Source: Salinisphaera sp.
Lineage (GTDB): Bacteria; Pseudomonadota; Gammaproteobacteria; Nevskiales; Salinisphaeraceae
Reading direction: 5' to 3'
Assembly (NCBI GenBank): GCA_027858915.1
Contig: JAQIBT010000120.1
Coordinates: 1 to 64,000 of the forward strand
DNA length: 64,000 nt
In this document: piece after piece, positions 9,626 to 19,361 of the stretch
Layout of the letters: each line of letters begins with the position of its first letter
How positions within the stretch are numbered: the stretch's first letter is position 1
Notes under the pieces: model-generated
Database searches by the model: none
What the model saw: only the letters and a program-made list of their open reading frames with translations
Told to the model about the DNA's origin: nothing
Translations under genes and position numbers: made by a program

Positions 9626-10369
9626 GTGCTACTCATACCCGCGATCGATATCAAGAACGGCCAGTGCGTGCGTCTGCGCCAAGGCGACATGGACAACAAC
9701 GTCACCGTATTCGACGACGACCCGGTCGCCGTCGCCCGGCGTTGGTGTGACGCTGGCGCCGACCGCATCCATGTCGTCGACCTGGATGGGGCGAAGGCCG
9801 GCTATCCAGTCAACCAACGCGTCATTGGACAGATCGTCGATGCGGCTGGAAGCGTGCCGGTCCAGATCGGTGGTGGCATCCGCGACGAATCTGCCATCGA
9901 GGCCTACCTGGAGCGTGGCGTTGAGTTCGTCATTCTTGGCACGCGTGCTGTCGCCGAGCCGCACTTTGTATCCGATGTCGGCGTCGAATTCCCGGGCCAT
10001 ATCATCGTCGGCCTGGACGCCAGGGACGGCAGGGTCGCTACGGACGGCTGGTCGAAGCTGTCACACCATAACGTGGCCGACCTCGCGCAGCAGTTCGAGG
10101 AAGACGGCGTGGTCGCGATCATCCATACCGATATCAGCCGCGACGGCATGATGCAGGGGCTCAACATCGAGGCCACACGCGCACTGGCAGCCGAGTTGAC
10201 GATTCCGGTCATCGCCTCAGGCGGCGTGACCAACCTCGACGATATCGAGGCCCTGCTGGCAGCCGAGTCCGACGGCGTGGCCGGTGCGGTCATCGGTCGT
10301 GCCATCTACGAAGGCACGCTCGATTTCGTTGCCGCGCGCGCCCTGGTCAATAAAAGAGGCAGCGCCTGA
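9626..10369 (+). CDS. hisA: ProFAR isomerase HisA
   Basis: HisA catalyses the Amadori rearrangement of ProFAR to PRFAR in a TIM barrel. The 247-residue product begins [19 protein letters not shown] and carries the phosphate-binding [10 protein letters not shown] and [10 protein letters not shown] loops. The GTG at 9626 is chosen because it gives the family N-terminus and follows GAGGAG at about 9612-9617. The frame runs further upstream, but into hisH. Its stop overlaps the hisF start by 1 bp. Confidence 0.95.
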   Translation: MLLIPAIDIKNGQCVRLRQGDMDNNVTVFDDDPVAVARRWCDAGADRIHVVDLDGAKAGYPVNQRVIGQIVDAAGSVPVQIGGGIRDESAIEAYLERGVEFVILGTRAVAEPHFVSDVGVEFPGHIIVGLDARDGRVATDGWSKLSHHNVADLAQQFEEDGVVAIIHTDISRDGMMQGLNIEATRALAAELTIPVIASGGVTNLDDIEALLAAESDGVAGAVIGRAIYEGTLDFVAARALVNKRGSA

Positions 10370-11154
10370 TGGGCCTTGCGAAACGTATCATTCCCTGCCT
10401 GGATATCGACAAGGGCCGGGTGGTCAAGGGCGTTAAGTTCCTCGAAATGCGGGACGCCGGTGATCCGGTCGAAATCGCCCGGCGCTACGACCAGCAGGGC
10501 GCGGACGAGCTCGTCTTCCTCGACATTACCGCCAGCAGCGAAGATCGCGGCACGCTCATGGACGTGGTCGAGAAAGTCGCCGGCGAGGTATTCATCCCGC
10601 TGACCGTAGGCGGTGGCGTACGTGCCCTGCCCGACGTGCGGCGACTGCTGCAGGCGGGCGCCGACAAGGTCTCGATCAACACGGCGGCGATCGCCAATCC
10701 GGAGTTCGTCGCCGAGGCCGCCTACCGCTACGGGTCGCAGTGCATCGTAGTGGCGATCGACGTCAAGAACGTAGCGAAGAAGAACGAAGACCCCTATTGG
10801 GAGATATTCACCCATGGTGGCCGCAAATCCACCGGCATCGAAGCCATCGGCTGGGCGCAGAAACTGGTATCGCTGGGTGCCGGCGAAGTATTGCTGACCA
10901 GCATGGACCGGGACGGCACCAAGTCGGGCTTCGACATCAAGGTGACAAGAGCGGTCTCGAATGCCGTATCTGTCCCGGTCATCGCTTCTGGCGGTGTTGG
11001 TACGCTGGATGATCTGTACGACGGTCTGGCCGCTGGTGGCGCCGATGCAGTGCTTGCCTCCTCGATCTTTCATTTCGGGACCTACACAATCCAGCAGGCC
11101 AAGAACTATCTGGCCGGGCGCGGCGTGGCTGTGCGCGACGCGACTTATCGCTAA
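10369..11154 (+). CDS. hisF: Imidazole glycerol phosphate synthase cyclase subunit HisF
   Basis: HisF uses ammonia from HisH to form IGP and AICAR. The 261-residue TIM barrel contains [18 protein letters not shown] (catalytic Asp near 11), [13 protein letters not shown] and [13 protein letters not shown] (second catalytic Asp near 133 of the domain). It starts in the TGATG junction with hisA, so coupling is likely. hisI and hisE, which often follow hisF, are instead 8 kb away on the other strand. Confidence 0.96.
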   Translation: MGLAKRIIPCLDIDKGRVVKGVKFLEMRDAGDPVEIARRYDQQGADELVFLDITASSEDRGTLMDVVEKVAGEVFIPLTVGGGVRALPDVRRLLQAGADKVSINTAAIANPEFVAEAAYRYGSQCIVVAIDVKNVAKKNEDPYWEIFTHGGRKSTGIEAIGWAQKLVSLGAGEVLLTSMDRDGTKSGFDIKVTRAVSNAVSVPVIASGGVGTLDDLYDGLAAGGADAVLASSIFHFGTYTIQQAKNYLAGRGVAVRDATYR

Positions 11155-11189
11155 TACGTCTGCGGCTATCGACCGACGACAATTCGTCC

Positions 11190-11903
11190 ATGCAGAATAA
11201 TGTCCTCTCCGCTGCTCTGCTGGGCCTGTTCATCGCTGTCGGACTAGTGCTGGGCGGCAGCTATATCAACAGCGCCGCTGTCAGCTGGCAGGCCGCCCAG
11301 CGCAGCGTGACCGTCAAGGGACTGGCAGAACGCCAGGTACCGGCCAATCTGGCCTTGTGGCCGCTGCATTTCACCGTCACCGGCGATAGCCTGACCGCCG
11401 TGCAGCAACAGGTCGACCGCCAGGCCACCAAGGTACGCCACTACCTGCACGACGCCGGTTTCAAGGCCAACGAGATCACGCTGACCTCGCCCCAGGTGAC
11501 CGATCAGTACGCCAATCGACCGGCCAACCAGCGTGCCAGCCTGGCGCACTATTCGGCCGAAGCGACCGTACTGGTGCGCACTCCGAACATCAAGGCTGTA
11601 AAGAGGGCCATGCCGGGCGTCGGTTCGCTGATCGCCCAGGGCGTGCTGCTGTCGCCCAACTACAACTACCGCACCGAATTTCTGTATACCGATCTGAACA
11701 AGATCAAGCCGAAGATGATCGCCGAAGCCACCGCCAACGCGCGTGCTGCGGCCCGCCAGTTCGCCAAGGATTCAGGCAGCCAGGTAGGTCAGATCCGCAG
11801 TGCGTCGCAGGGCTATTTCTCGATCGAGGACCTGGACAGCTATACCCCCGAGATCAAAAAAGTATGGGTCGTCACTACGATCGACTACTCGCTGGATAAC
11901 TGA
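11190..11903 (+). CDS. SIMPL-domain (DUF541) exported protein
   Basis: The 237-residue protein starts with a hydrophobic segment (ALLGLFIAVGLVLGGSYI, about 8-25) that acts as a signal or membrane anchor. The rest is a SIMPL/DUF541 domain with RSVTVKGLAERQVPANLALW, a family hallmark. SIMPL proteins are periplasmic or anchored oligomers of uncertain role, sometimes linked to oxidative stress. It follows hisF by 35 bp on the same strand and may be cotranscribed, but no functional tie to histidine synthesis is evident. Confidence 0.85.
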   Translation: MQNNVLSAALLGLFIAVGLVLGGSYINSAAVSWQAAQRSVTVKGLAERQVPANLALWPLHFTVTGDSLTAVQQQVDRQATKVRHYLHDAGFKANEITLTSPQVTDQYANRPANQRASLAHYSAEATVLVRTPNIKAVKRAMPGVGSLIAQGVLLSPNYNYRTEFLYTDLNKIKPKMIAEATANARAAARQFAKDSGSQVGQIRSASQGYFSIEDLDSYTPEIKKVWVVTTIDYSLDN

Positions 11904-12434
11904 TCCCGCATCGCATCATGCGATGCGTCTGAAGAGTTCTGTCCGCAAATGAACGCGAACGCAGCAAGCTGCTTAACGCCAATAAGACAGAAAACGAGAA
12001 GACTGGCATATCCGCAGATGGACGCAGATACACGCAGATTTAAAAAACGGACTAAGACGCGCCCGTGGTTGCCCAAACGCTTCTCGCCCAGATATACATC
12101 GCGAATCTCGACCCGGCTCTACAGCTGGCAACGCGATTATGCTGCGCGATGGCGCGCCGGAGCTTGAGCGCGAGCCGCCGAACAGCGCTATAGAGACGTT
12201 GTTCTTGGCCTCGGTCAACCGATGCACGGCCGGGAACAGACCGCGAGCGGCTATTTCGTAGAGACGAAAGTTTTGCTGGCCACGCCGACACTGGCGGGGA
12301 CTCCACCAAACTCGGTAGAACGCCACATAAAGCCGATCGTTGAAGCGCCGATAACAACAGTTCAATTTGACCGGCTATTCCTTACCCATGCGTACTAAAA
12401 CAGCACTGTGAGCCGTCCAGAGAGAGTGGGCTCG
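11904..12434. other. Repeat-bearing spacer left of the helicase gene
   Basis: About 530 bp without a convincing gene. It contains GTCCGCAAATGAACG at 11941-11955 and a related ATCCGCAGATGGACG near 12010, both in plus orientation. Copies in the opposite orientation lie right of the helicase gene (15688-15702 and 15734-15748). Open frames in 12000-12370 give arginine-rich translations with no recognisable family; they may be remnants. Confidence 0.45.
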
Positions 12435-15400
12435 ATGACTGACATATTGCACCGCGGTTTATATGAGCGTGTGGTTGATCGGGCGTTGGCCGAGACACTC
12501 GGCGCAACTGGCGACACGAGGCAGGTATACGATCACGCGCCGCTTGATGCAGGTGACAGCCACGCGGTGCTGGCTCGTCATCTGTCGCATCTGATTGAGG
12601 CAACGCTGCGTCGGCTACCAACTCGCGAGCGGCTGGTTCATCAACGCGACTTGGTCAATGAGATCGTGGCGACACTAGCGCAGCGAGACGAGGCGGTATC
12701 GGTCACTATCGATACGCTTCCAGACACCGTTGAGCAGTTGCTGTCGGTTCGCGACAGCCAGGCACCGACGCTGATGCGCGCCGACACACCGGCGAGTCAA
12801 ACGAGTCTTTTGACGGGCACACGACTCGATCCAAGTCTAATTTCGCAGCTTAAACTGGAGCTGGCGTCTGCAGACCGCGTCGATTTTCTTTGCTCGTTCA
12901 TCAAATGGAGCGGGCTGGATATGTTGCGGGATGCGCTAGAAGCATTCTGTGCCCGCCCGGAGGCACGCCTACGCGTCATTACGACCGCGTACATGGGTGC
13001 GACAGACCATGCCGCCGCGGCGTTCCTGGCGAACCTTCCCCAGACAGAAGTGAAAGTCTCATACGATAACCAGCGCACGCGGCTACACGCCAAGGCTTAT
13101 TTATTCGAGCGCGATTCAGGATTCAGCACGGCTTATATCGGTTCCGCCAATCTCTCGCGCCCTGCCTTGATGGAAGGGTTGGAATGGACCTTAAAAGCCA
13201 CCGAATATGCCGATGCGCCTATCTGGAACAAGGTCGCCGCCACGTTTGAGAGCTATTGGGGCGACGACGAGTTCGAGCCGTTCGACAGCGACAAGTTTCG
13301 CAAAGCGCTAGCCGACCAGCGCGGCGTCACAAGCAATCACGCCGTGTTGCCGAGCTTCGAGTTAAAACCCTTCACTTTCCAGCGTGAGGTGATGGATCTC
13401 TTGGCAGCGGATCGCGAGACGCCTGATACGGCTATACGGCAGTTGGTCGTCGCGGCCACCGGCACCGGAAAAACCATGATTGCGGCGTTTGATTATCGAC
13501 GCGAGGTACAGCAACAAGACGGGAGTTATCCAACGCTACTGTTCGTCGCGCATCGCCGCGAGATTCTGCTTCAGGCGCTCGGCATGTTTCGCGCCGCATT
13601 ACGCGACCAGAATTTTGGTGACTTGTTCGACGGCCGAAGCGAGCCAGCTCAGATCGATCATCTGTTCGCGACCATTCAAACACTCGGCAGACGCGACTGG
13701 ATTGGCCAGCACGGCAGCGAGCGCTACGCCTACGTGGTCGTTGATGAAGCACATCACGGCACCGCCGATAGTTACCGCCAGGTGTTAGCCAATATCGCCC
13801 CCCACATCCTGCTGGGTCTCACCGCGACCCCAGAGCGCGCAGACGGGTTGGATATTACGCAGTTCTTCAATCATCGAATTGCAGCAGAAATCCGACTGCC
13901 GGATGCCATCAGCCGCCGGCTGGTGGTACCGTTTCATTACTTTGGGCTGACCGATTCGGTCGACTACGATCAGTTGCAATGGCAACGCGGCGGCTATGCA
14001 CGAGACGGGCTCGAGAATGTCTTGAGCGCAAACGACCTCCGCGCACAGTTGGTGCTTGATCAATGTTGCAAGCGGCTACTCGACGTGCAAAAGGCACGCG
14101 GTATTGGCTTCTGCGTGAGTGTGGCGCATGCACAATTTATGGCTCGCTTTTTTTCCTCACGCGGTATCGCATCGCTTGCCTTGTCGGCCAATAGCCTGGC
14201 CAGCGAGCGCGATGGCGCGCGCTATCAACTACGTAACCGCGAAATCAATTTTATTTTTGTGGTCGATCTGTATAACGAAGGTATCGATATTCCGGAGATC
14301 GATACGCTTCTGTTCTTGCGGCCGACTGAGAGTTTGACCGTATTCTTGCAGCAGTTGGGCCGTGGCCTGCGGCTGACTGATAACAAAGACTATGTCGCCG
14401 TACTCGATTTTGTCGGCCGCATGCACCAGCGTTTTCGATTCGATGCCCGTCTGCGTGCGTTGCTCCCGCCATCGAGCCGTGCACTCAAGCACGAGATCGC
14501 GGGCGGCTTTGCCCACCTACCCGCCGGCTGCAGCATGACGCTCGAACGCCAGGCCGAGCGCTATATTCTGGAAAATATCGAAGCAGCGACACGCCGTGGC
14601 CGGGCCGCTATTGAACGCTATATCGCTGAATTCGAATCAATTACCGGCAACCTGCCTACGCTCGATAGATTTCTGTCATATCACGATCTTGAGTTAGATG
14701 ACGTCTATCGCCGAGCGAACTGGTCACGTCTGTGCGCGGCAGCTGGCGTGCGCGAACAGTTTGAATCACCAGACGAAAAACTGCTCACGGACTGGCTACG
14801 CCGTATCGCGCACGTCGACGACGCGCAGCGGCTAGACGCTTGGCAAGCGTGGCTAGATGGAGAAAACGACGTCAATCAGGCGTTATTGCTATGCCTGCTC
14901 GCACCGTTGATCGACCGTGCCGGAGAACGCGCGCTGGATACACCCGAGGCGTGTCGACGTTTGCTTGATCGAAATCCCACGCTTCGCGAAGACGCTGCAA
15001 CGCTACTCGCCTACCGCGCCCGCCAGCCCGGTACGCGACGCTCGACAACCGAGCCAACATTGGGCGACCTGGATTTCGTTGTGCACGCGACTTATACGCG
15101 CGAGGAAATGCTTGTCTTATCTGGCGCTCGAACATGGACACGCAAAGTCGAGCACCGAGAAGGCTCGCTACATGTTGAGTCGCTGAAGCTGGATTTGTTC
15201 TTCGTCACGTTGAACAAAACCGAAAAAGATTACAGTCCAAGCACTCTCTATGAAGACTATGCAATCGACGCAGAACGTTTTCATTGGCAGTCGCAGAGCA
15301 CGACGTCTGATGCTTCTCCGACTGGGCAGCGCTATATCCACCACGCCGTTGAGGGTTATCGGGAGCTGATGTTCGTGCGCGAGGAGCGCAAGATACAGGG

Positions 15401-15542
15401 GCTGGCCTGCCCGTATACGTTCCTTGGCACCGTTACCTATCGCTCGCATACGGGCAGTCGACCCATATCGATTATTTGGCAACTGAATACGCCACTGCCC
15501 GCTCGGTTGCTGCGCACCACCCGTAGATTACTCTCAGCCTGA
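12435..15542 (+). CDS. Phospholipase-D-like nuclease / DEAH helicase / DUF3427 protein
   Basis: This 1035-residue protein fuses three modules. A PLD-like domain (about 140-290) has RLHAKAYLF followed by IGSANLS, the HxK...GSxN nuclease signature, present once. A superfamily 2 helicase core has Walker A ATGTGKT (about 339), DEAHH (about 437), LTATPERADG and the arginine-finger motif QQLGRGLRL (about 637). The C-terminus (from about 875) is DUF3427-like. Such proteins occur in restriction and phage-defence contexts, so a DNA-targeting role is likely, but the substrate is unknown. I prefer the ATG at 12435, with GAGAG about 10 bp upstream; a GTG at 12408 is also possible. It stands alone between housekeeping genes, flanked by repeats, which suggests horizontal acquisition. 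Confidence 0.85.
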   Translation: MTDILHRGLYERVVDRALAETLGATGDTRQVYDHAPLDAGDSHAVLARHLSHLIEATLRRLPTRERLVHQRDLVNEIVATLAQRDEAVSVTIDTLPDTVEQLLSVRDSQAPTLMRADTPASQTSLLTGTRLDPSLISQLKLELASADRVDFLCSFIKWSGLDMLRDALEAFCARPEARLRVITTAYMGATDHAAAAFLANLPQTEVKVSYDNQRTRLHAKAYLFERDSGFSTAYIGSANLSRPALMEGLEWTLKATEYADAPIWNKVAATFESYWGDDEFEPFDSDKFRKALADQRGVTSNHAVLPSFELKPFTFQREVMDLLAADRETPDTAIRQLVVAATGTGKTMIAAFDYRREVQQQDGSYPTLLFVAHRREILLQALGMFRAALRDQNFGDLFDGRSEPAQIDHLFATIQTLGRRDWIGQHGSERYAYVVVDEAHHGTADSYRQVLANIAPHILLGLTATPERADGLDITQFFNHRIAAEIRLPDAISRRLVVPFHYFGLTDSVDYDQLQWQRGGYARDGLENVLSANDLRAQLVLDQCCKRLLDVQKARGIGFCVSVAHAQFMARFFSSRGIASLALSANSLASERDGARYQLRNREINFIFVVDLYNEGIDIPEIDTLLFLRPTESLTVFLQQLGRGLRLTDNKDYVAVLDFVGRMHQRFRFDARLRALLPPSSRALKHEIAGGFAHLPAGCSMTLERQAERYILENIEAATRRGRAAIERYIAEFESITGNLPTLDRFLSYHDLELDDVYRRANWSRLCAAAGVREQFESPDEKLLTDWLRRIAHVDDAQRLDAWQAWLDGENDVNQALLLCLLAPLIDRAGERALDTPEACRRLLDRNPTLREDAATLLAYRARQPGTRRSTTEPTLGDLDFVVHATYTREEMLVLSGARTWTRKVEHREGSLHVESLKLDLFFVTLNKTEKDYSPSTLYEDYAIDAERFHWQSQSTTSDASPTGQRYIHHAVEGYRELMFVREERKIQGLACPYTFLGTVTYRSHTGSRPISIIWQLNTPLPARLLRTTRRLLSA

Positions 15543-15769
15543 TTCAGAGCCTAAATCGTGGCCGTCCGAGGCTGCATGAGCCGACTGAAACGCCAGGCGG
15601 CTTTTGCATATTCCCGCGATGCAGCGCGGTGCATCACGCATCCATCAGCGTTTTTCCTAGCTTTTTCTTCATCTGTCTTTGCATCTGCGTTCATCCGCGG
15701 ACAAACCTGTCTTCTTCCATTTGCGTTAATTTCCGCTCATTTGCGGACAAAACGCCTTCGAGAGCACAA
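15543..15769. repeat. Dispersed short repeats right of the helicase gene
   Basis: The spacer contains CGTTCATCCGCGGAC (15688-15702) and CGCTCATTTGCGGAC (15734-15748). These are reverse-complement versions of the GTCCGCAAATGAACG copies at 11941-11955 and 31748-31762, with one or two mismatches. No gene is visible. Confidence 0.55.
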
Positions 15770-15800
15770 AAAAGCCCGAGCCAGAGCCCGGGCCTTTGAA
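15770..15800 (-). terminator. Rho-independent terminator for the PfpI-like gene
   Basis: Read on the minus strand, a 7-bp stem (GCCCGGG with CTCGGGC, one G-T pair) and a short loop CTCTGG are followed by TTTTTT. It lies about 20 bp past the stop of the minus-strand gene ending at 15820. Confidence 0.75.
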
Positions 15801-15819
15801 TCGCATCTAGCGAAAGCGA

Positions 15820-16386
15820 TCAGGTAGTCTGATCGGCGTGCTTGCCCTCGGCGAATTCCTCGATCGCCTTGGCACAGAACGCATCCAGATCGTCCGGCGA
15901 GCGGCTGGTGACCAGTGCTTCGTCGCAGACGACTTCGCGGTCTTCCCAGGTGCCGCCGGCGTTCTGGATATCGGTCTTGATTGACGGGAAGGACGTCAGT
16001 GTCCGGCCTTTCAATACGCCTGCCTCGATCAGAATGATCGGCGCATGGCAGATCGCGGCGACCGGCTTGTGCTGGGCAAAGAAATCGCGCACGAACTGCA
16101 CGGCCTTGTCGTTGACACGCAGGTTGTCCGGGTTGACGGTGCCGCCCGGCAGCATGAGCCCGTGGTAGTCGTCAGCTTTGACTTCGTCGACTGTCTTGTC
16201 GACCTTGAAGGTATCTGCCTTGTTGATGTCGGCTTCCATGCCCTGTACTTCGCCCGACTTGAGCGATACCAGCTCGACGGTCGCGCCGGCGTCCTGAATA
16301 TCCTTCCACGGACGAGTCAGCTCTATCTGCTCGAAGCCGTCGGCGACCAGAAACGCGATTTTCTTGCCGTTCAGTTTGCCTGCCAT
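15820..16386 (-). CDS. DJ-1/PfpI family protein
   Basis: The 188-residue protein has the PfpI/YhbO-like glutamine-amidotransferase fold. ADGFEQIELTRP (about 15-26) holds the conserved acidic residue. AAICHAPIILIEAG (about 111-124) is the nucleophile elbow with the reactive cysteine followed by His. Relatives are described as general-stress proteins, chaperones or deglycases; which applies here cannot be told. It is monocistronic, with its own terminator downstream. Confidence 0.9.
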   Translation of the reverse strand: MAGKLNGKKIAFLVADGFEQIELTRPWKDIQDAGATVELVSLKSGEVQGMEADINKADTFKVDKTVDEVKADDYHGLMLPGGTVNPDNLRVNDKAVQFVRDFFAQHKPVAAICHAPIILIEAGVLKGRTLTSFPSIKTDIQNAGGTWEDREVVCDEALVTSRSPDDLDAFCAKAIEEFAEGKHADQTT

Positions 16387-16474
16387 CGGAATATACCTTT
16401 ACGCATTTGCGGATATGACAAGGCAAGACGTTGGCGATTGCACACCCTCTTTCAAATCCGTAGTGCTACCGAGT

Positions 16475-17776
16475 TTACCCGCCAGCGCGCTTAATGACGG
16501 CGTAATAGAAGCCATCAAAGCCTTGCTCGCCGGGCGCGATACGCCGGCCTACCGGCTCTGGCGCGCCCCAGTCGGCGGCAATAACCACTTCGCGTGCATC
16601 GTCCGTCTGGGCGATGAACTCTGCGACCACATCAGAACCCTCGGCGCGCAGAATCGAGCAGGTCGCATAGACCAATCGGCCGCCCGGCGCGAGCGTTGTC
16701 CATAGGGATTCGAGCAGTGCGCGTTGGCGCGTCGCGGCCTGGGCGATGTCGCTGGCCCGCCGCAACCACTTGATATCCGGATGTCGGCGAATCACGCCGG
16801 TGCCGCTGCAAGGCGCATCCAGCAGGATGCGGTCGAACAGCTGTTTGTCCCACCAGTCGTCTAACTGGGCTGCGTCTGCAATCCGCTCGTGGCAGGCCAG
16901 CCCCAGGCGTTTCATGGTGGCCGCATGGGTGGCCAATCGGCTCTCATCGATATCCAGCGCCAGCAGATCGATATCGGCACGCTCAAGCAGATGAGCTGTC
17001 TTGTTACCGGGCGCGGCACAGGCATCAAGCACGCGTTGACCGTCGGCGAGCTTCATCAGATCGGCGGCCAGCTGGGCCGCGCCGTCCTGCACCGATACCA
17101 AGCCGTTCGCAAAACCGGGTAGTTGCTCGGTGGAGACAGGTTCGGCCAGCGTCAGGCCGTCCACACATAGCGCCAGAGGATCGGCGCGCAAATCAGCATC
17201 GAGCAGCGTCTGTAGATAGGCGTCGCGCGTAGTGCGCCGGAGGTTGACGCGCAAATGCATAGGCGCCCGTTGATTACCCGCCGCCAACACGCCGTCGCCT
17301 TGCTCTGCCCAATCGGCCTGTACCGCGTCGGCGAGCCAGTCGGGATAGCTGTGCAGGAGCCCCGGATGGTCATCGGCCAGCGTGGGCGCGCTTCGCTGGT
17401 GGGCGCGCAGGATGGCATTGACCATGCCGCGTGCCTTGCCCATCTTGAGCTCGACCGTCGCGCCCACGGTGGCATGGACGGCTGCATGCGGCGGCACGCG
17501 CATGGCTTCGAGTTGGAACAGACCGACCAGCAACAAGGCTTTCAATAACGGTTGTGGCGGACGCTGGATCCGCGGCGCGAGCATGGCATCCAGGCGGCGG
17601 TGATCGCGCAAGGTGCCATAGGCCAGCATTCGGCACAGGCTGCGATCGGCCGCCGGCAGGTCAGCCGGCAGCGTAGCGAGCGCGGCGTCGAGGCTACGGC
17701 CTTCGTCGATGACGGCCGATATGGCGCGCGCAGCCAGGGCGCGCGAGCGGCTACCTGCGTCGGCTGGCTTACTCAA
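16475..17776 (-). CDS. rsmB: 16S rRNA m5C967 methyltransferase RsmB
   Basis: RsmB methylates C967 of 16S rRNA using SAM. The 433-residue product has an N-terminal NusB-like RNA-binding domain (about 1-135) and a Rossmann methyltransferase domain. The SAM motif is [17 protein letters not shown] (about 249-265). The two functional cysteines lie in [19 protein letters not shown] and [11 protein letters not shown]. The start overlaps the fmt 3' end by 8 bp, as in many gammaproteobacterial def-fmt-rsmB operons. Confidence 0.95.
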   Translation of the reverse strand: MSKPADAGSRSRALAARAISAVIDEGRSLDAALATLPADLPAADRSLCRMLAYGTLRDHRRLDAMLAPRIQRPPQPLLKALLLVGLFQLEAMRVPPHAAVHATVGATVELKMGKARGMVNAILRAHQRSAPTLADDHPGLLHSYPDWLADAVQADWAEQGDGVLAAGNQRAPMHLRVNLRRTTRDAYLQTLLDADLRADPLALCVDGLTLAEPVSTEQLPGFANGLVSVQDGAAQLAADLMKLADGQRVLDACAAPGNKTAHLLERADIDLLALDIDESRLATHAATMKRLGLACHERIADAAQLDDWWDKQLFDRILLDAPCSGTGVIRRHPDIKWLRRASDIAQAATRQRALLESLWTTLAPGGRLVYATCSILRAEGSDVVAEFIAQTDDAREVVIAADWGAPEPVGRRIAPGEQGFDGFYYAVIKRAGG

Positions 17777-18737
17777 ACTGCTGCCCTACCCAGTCGCGGC
17801 CGTTGACGGCATCCGCGGCCGGCATCCGGCGCTTGCCGGGCAATTGAATCTCGGTCACGCGCAGCAGGCCATTGGCGGTGGCGATATCGATGCCGGTGCG
17901 GGTGGCTGCCACCACCTGACCGGCCGGCGTGTTTGTGCTGTCGGACTGGTGCTGATCGAGCGCCTCGGCCTGCCAGAAGCGCACCGCCTCACCGCCGAGC
18001 CGCGCATGGGCCACCGGCCACGGTACAAACGCTCGGACGCTGCGGGCGATCTGGGCTGCACTCTGCTGCTGCCAGTCGATGGCTGCCTCGGCCTTGTCGA
18101 GCATTGCGGCGTAGGTCGCCTGCTCGTCATCCTGAGGCGTGGCCGGCAGACCGGCTTCCAGCATATCCAGTACCTCGGCCAAGGCCATACCGCCGAGTGC
18201 GGCCAGCTCGTCATGCAGATCGCCAGCCGTAGTCGCTGCCGTGATCGGTACCCGCCGCACAGTCAGCATGGGCCCGGTATCGAGCCCCGCGGCCATCTGC
18301 ATGATCGTCACGCCGGTTTCGCTGTCGCCAGCCTGGATGGCCCGCGCGATAGGCGCCGCACCGCGCCAGCGTGGCAATAGCGAGGCATGGACGTTGATAC
18401 ATCCCAACCGAGGCAAGGCGAGCACTTGTCGCGGCAGTATCAGGCCGTAGGCGACGACCACGATCACGTCCGGCGCCAGTGCCGCCAGTGCGTCGAGCGC
18501 AGCAGAATTTTTCTTCAATCGTTCGGGCTGCTGGATCGGCACGTTAAGCTCCAGCGCACGGGCCTTGACCGGCGACGGCTTGAGCCTGCGCCCACGCCCG
18601 GCCGGGCGGTCGGGCTGGGTGAGGACGCCGACCAGCCGATGTGGCCCCGCGACGATCGCTTCCAGCGTTGGCAGCGCGAAATCCGGGGTGCCGGCAAATA
18701 CGATATTCAACGGCCGATGTTCGATAGACCCGGTCAT
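17769..18737 (-). CDS. fmt: Methionyl-tRNA formyltransferase
   Basis: Fmt formylates initiator Met-tRNA. The 322-residue protein has the N-terminal formyltransferase domain with [16 protein letters not shown] (about 14-29), the catalytic [14 protein letters not shown] (about 119-132) and [19 protein letters not shown]-terminal OB-like tRNA-binding domain follows. It directly follows def and overlaps rsmB, forming one translation-initiation/rRNA-modification operon. Confidence 0.96.
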   Translation of the reverse strand: MTGSIEHRPLNIVFAGTPDFALPTLEAIVAGPHRLVGVLTQPDRPAGRGRRLKPSPVKARALELNVPIQQPERLKKNSAALDALAALAPDVIVVVAYGLILPRQVLALPRLGCINVHASLLPRWRGAAPIARAIQAGDSETGVTIMQMAAGLDTGPMLTVRRVPITAATTAGDLHDELAALGGMALAEVLDMLEAGLPATPQDDEQATYAAMLDKAEAAIDWQQQSAAQIARSVRAFVPWPVAHARLGGEAVRFWQAEALDQHQSDSTNTPAGQVVAATRTGIDIATANGLLRVTEIQLPGKRRMPAADAVNGRDWVGQQFE

Positions 18738-19250
18738 TCAGCTGGTTTCCTCGGCCCGACGCGCGGCCTTGGCCAGCTTGCGCCGGATTCGTTGACGCTT
18801 GAGCCGCGACAGCTTGTCGATATAGAGCCCGCCGTCCAGATGGGCCAGCTCGTGCTGCACACACTGGGCGAGCAGGTCCTCGGCACCCATCTCATACGGC
18901 GTGCCATCGCGGTCTTCAGCGGCGAAACGCAGGCGCCGATAACGAGTCACACGATCGTAGTGGTCGGGCACCGAAAGACAGCCTTCGTCGACGGTTTCGG
19001 CTTCCTCGGTCCACAGTATCCGCGGATTGCACATCACAATCGGCTGGCTCTTGTCGTCCGAACAGTCCATCACCGCCAAGCGCCGCGTATCGCCGACCTG
19101 GGTCGAGGCCAGACCGACGCCCGGCGCGTCGTACATGGTTTCGAACATATCGTCGATGAAACTCGACAGCGCTGCGTCGAACTGAGTGACGGGCGTTGTG
19201 ATCTCACGCAGACGGGGATCGGGGAAATGCAAAATTTCGAGAATGGCCAT
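18738..19250 (-). CDS. def: Peptide deformylase
   Basis: Def removes the formyl group from nascent proteins. The 170-residue protein has the three family motifs: GVGLASTQVG (motif 1, Ser/Thr replacing the usual Ala-Ala), EGCLSVPD (motif 2, metal Cys) and QHELAHLDG (motif 3, HExxH, with Ala where Asp is common). The ATG at 19250 gives the standard MAILEILHFPDPRLR start; the frame is open upstream but overlaps the divergent LysM gene leader. It is the first gene of def-fmt-rsmB. Confidence 0.95.
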   Translation of the reverse strand: MAILEILHFPDPRLREITTPVTQFDAALSSFIDDMFETMYDAPGVGLASTQVGDTRRLAVMDCSDDKSQPIVMCNPRILWTEEAETVDEGCLSVPDHYDRVTRYRRLRFAAEDRDGTPYEMGAEDLLAQCVQHELAHLDGGLYIDKLSRLKRQRIRRKLAKAARRAEETS

Positions 19251-19361
19251 AGTCTGTCTGTCGCTGGGTCGGTCGCTGGCGAAAATTTCCTGTCCGCAGC
19301 CGGCCGACGCGCACGCGAGGCCACCAGCCAGCGGGACGAAATTCCGGGGGAGTATAACGGT

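Noticed and set aside
11973-12365. Arginine-rich minus-strand frames left of the helicase
   Set aside because: No start context, no domain and several competing frames; treated as non-coding.
18387-19361. A 325-codon upstream extension of the LysM gene
   Set aside because: It is antisense to def and fmt and would bury the signal peptide and lipobox.
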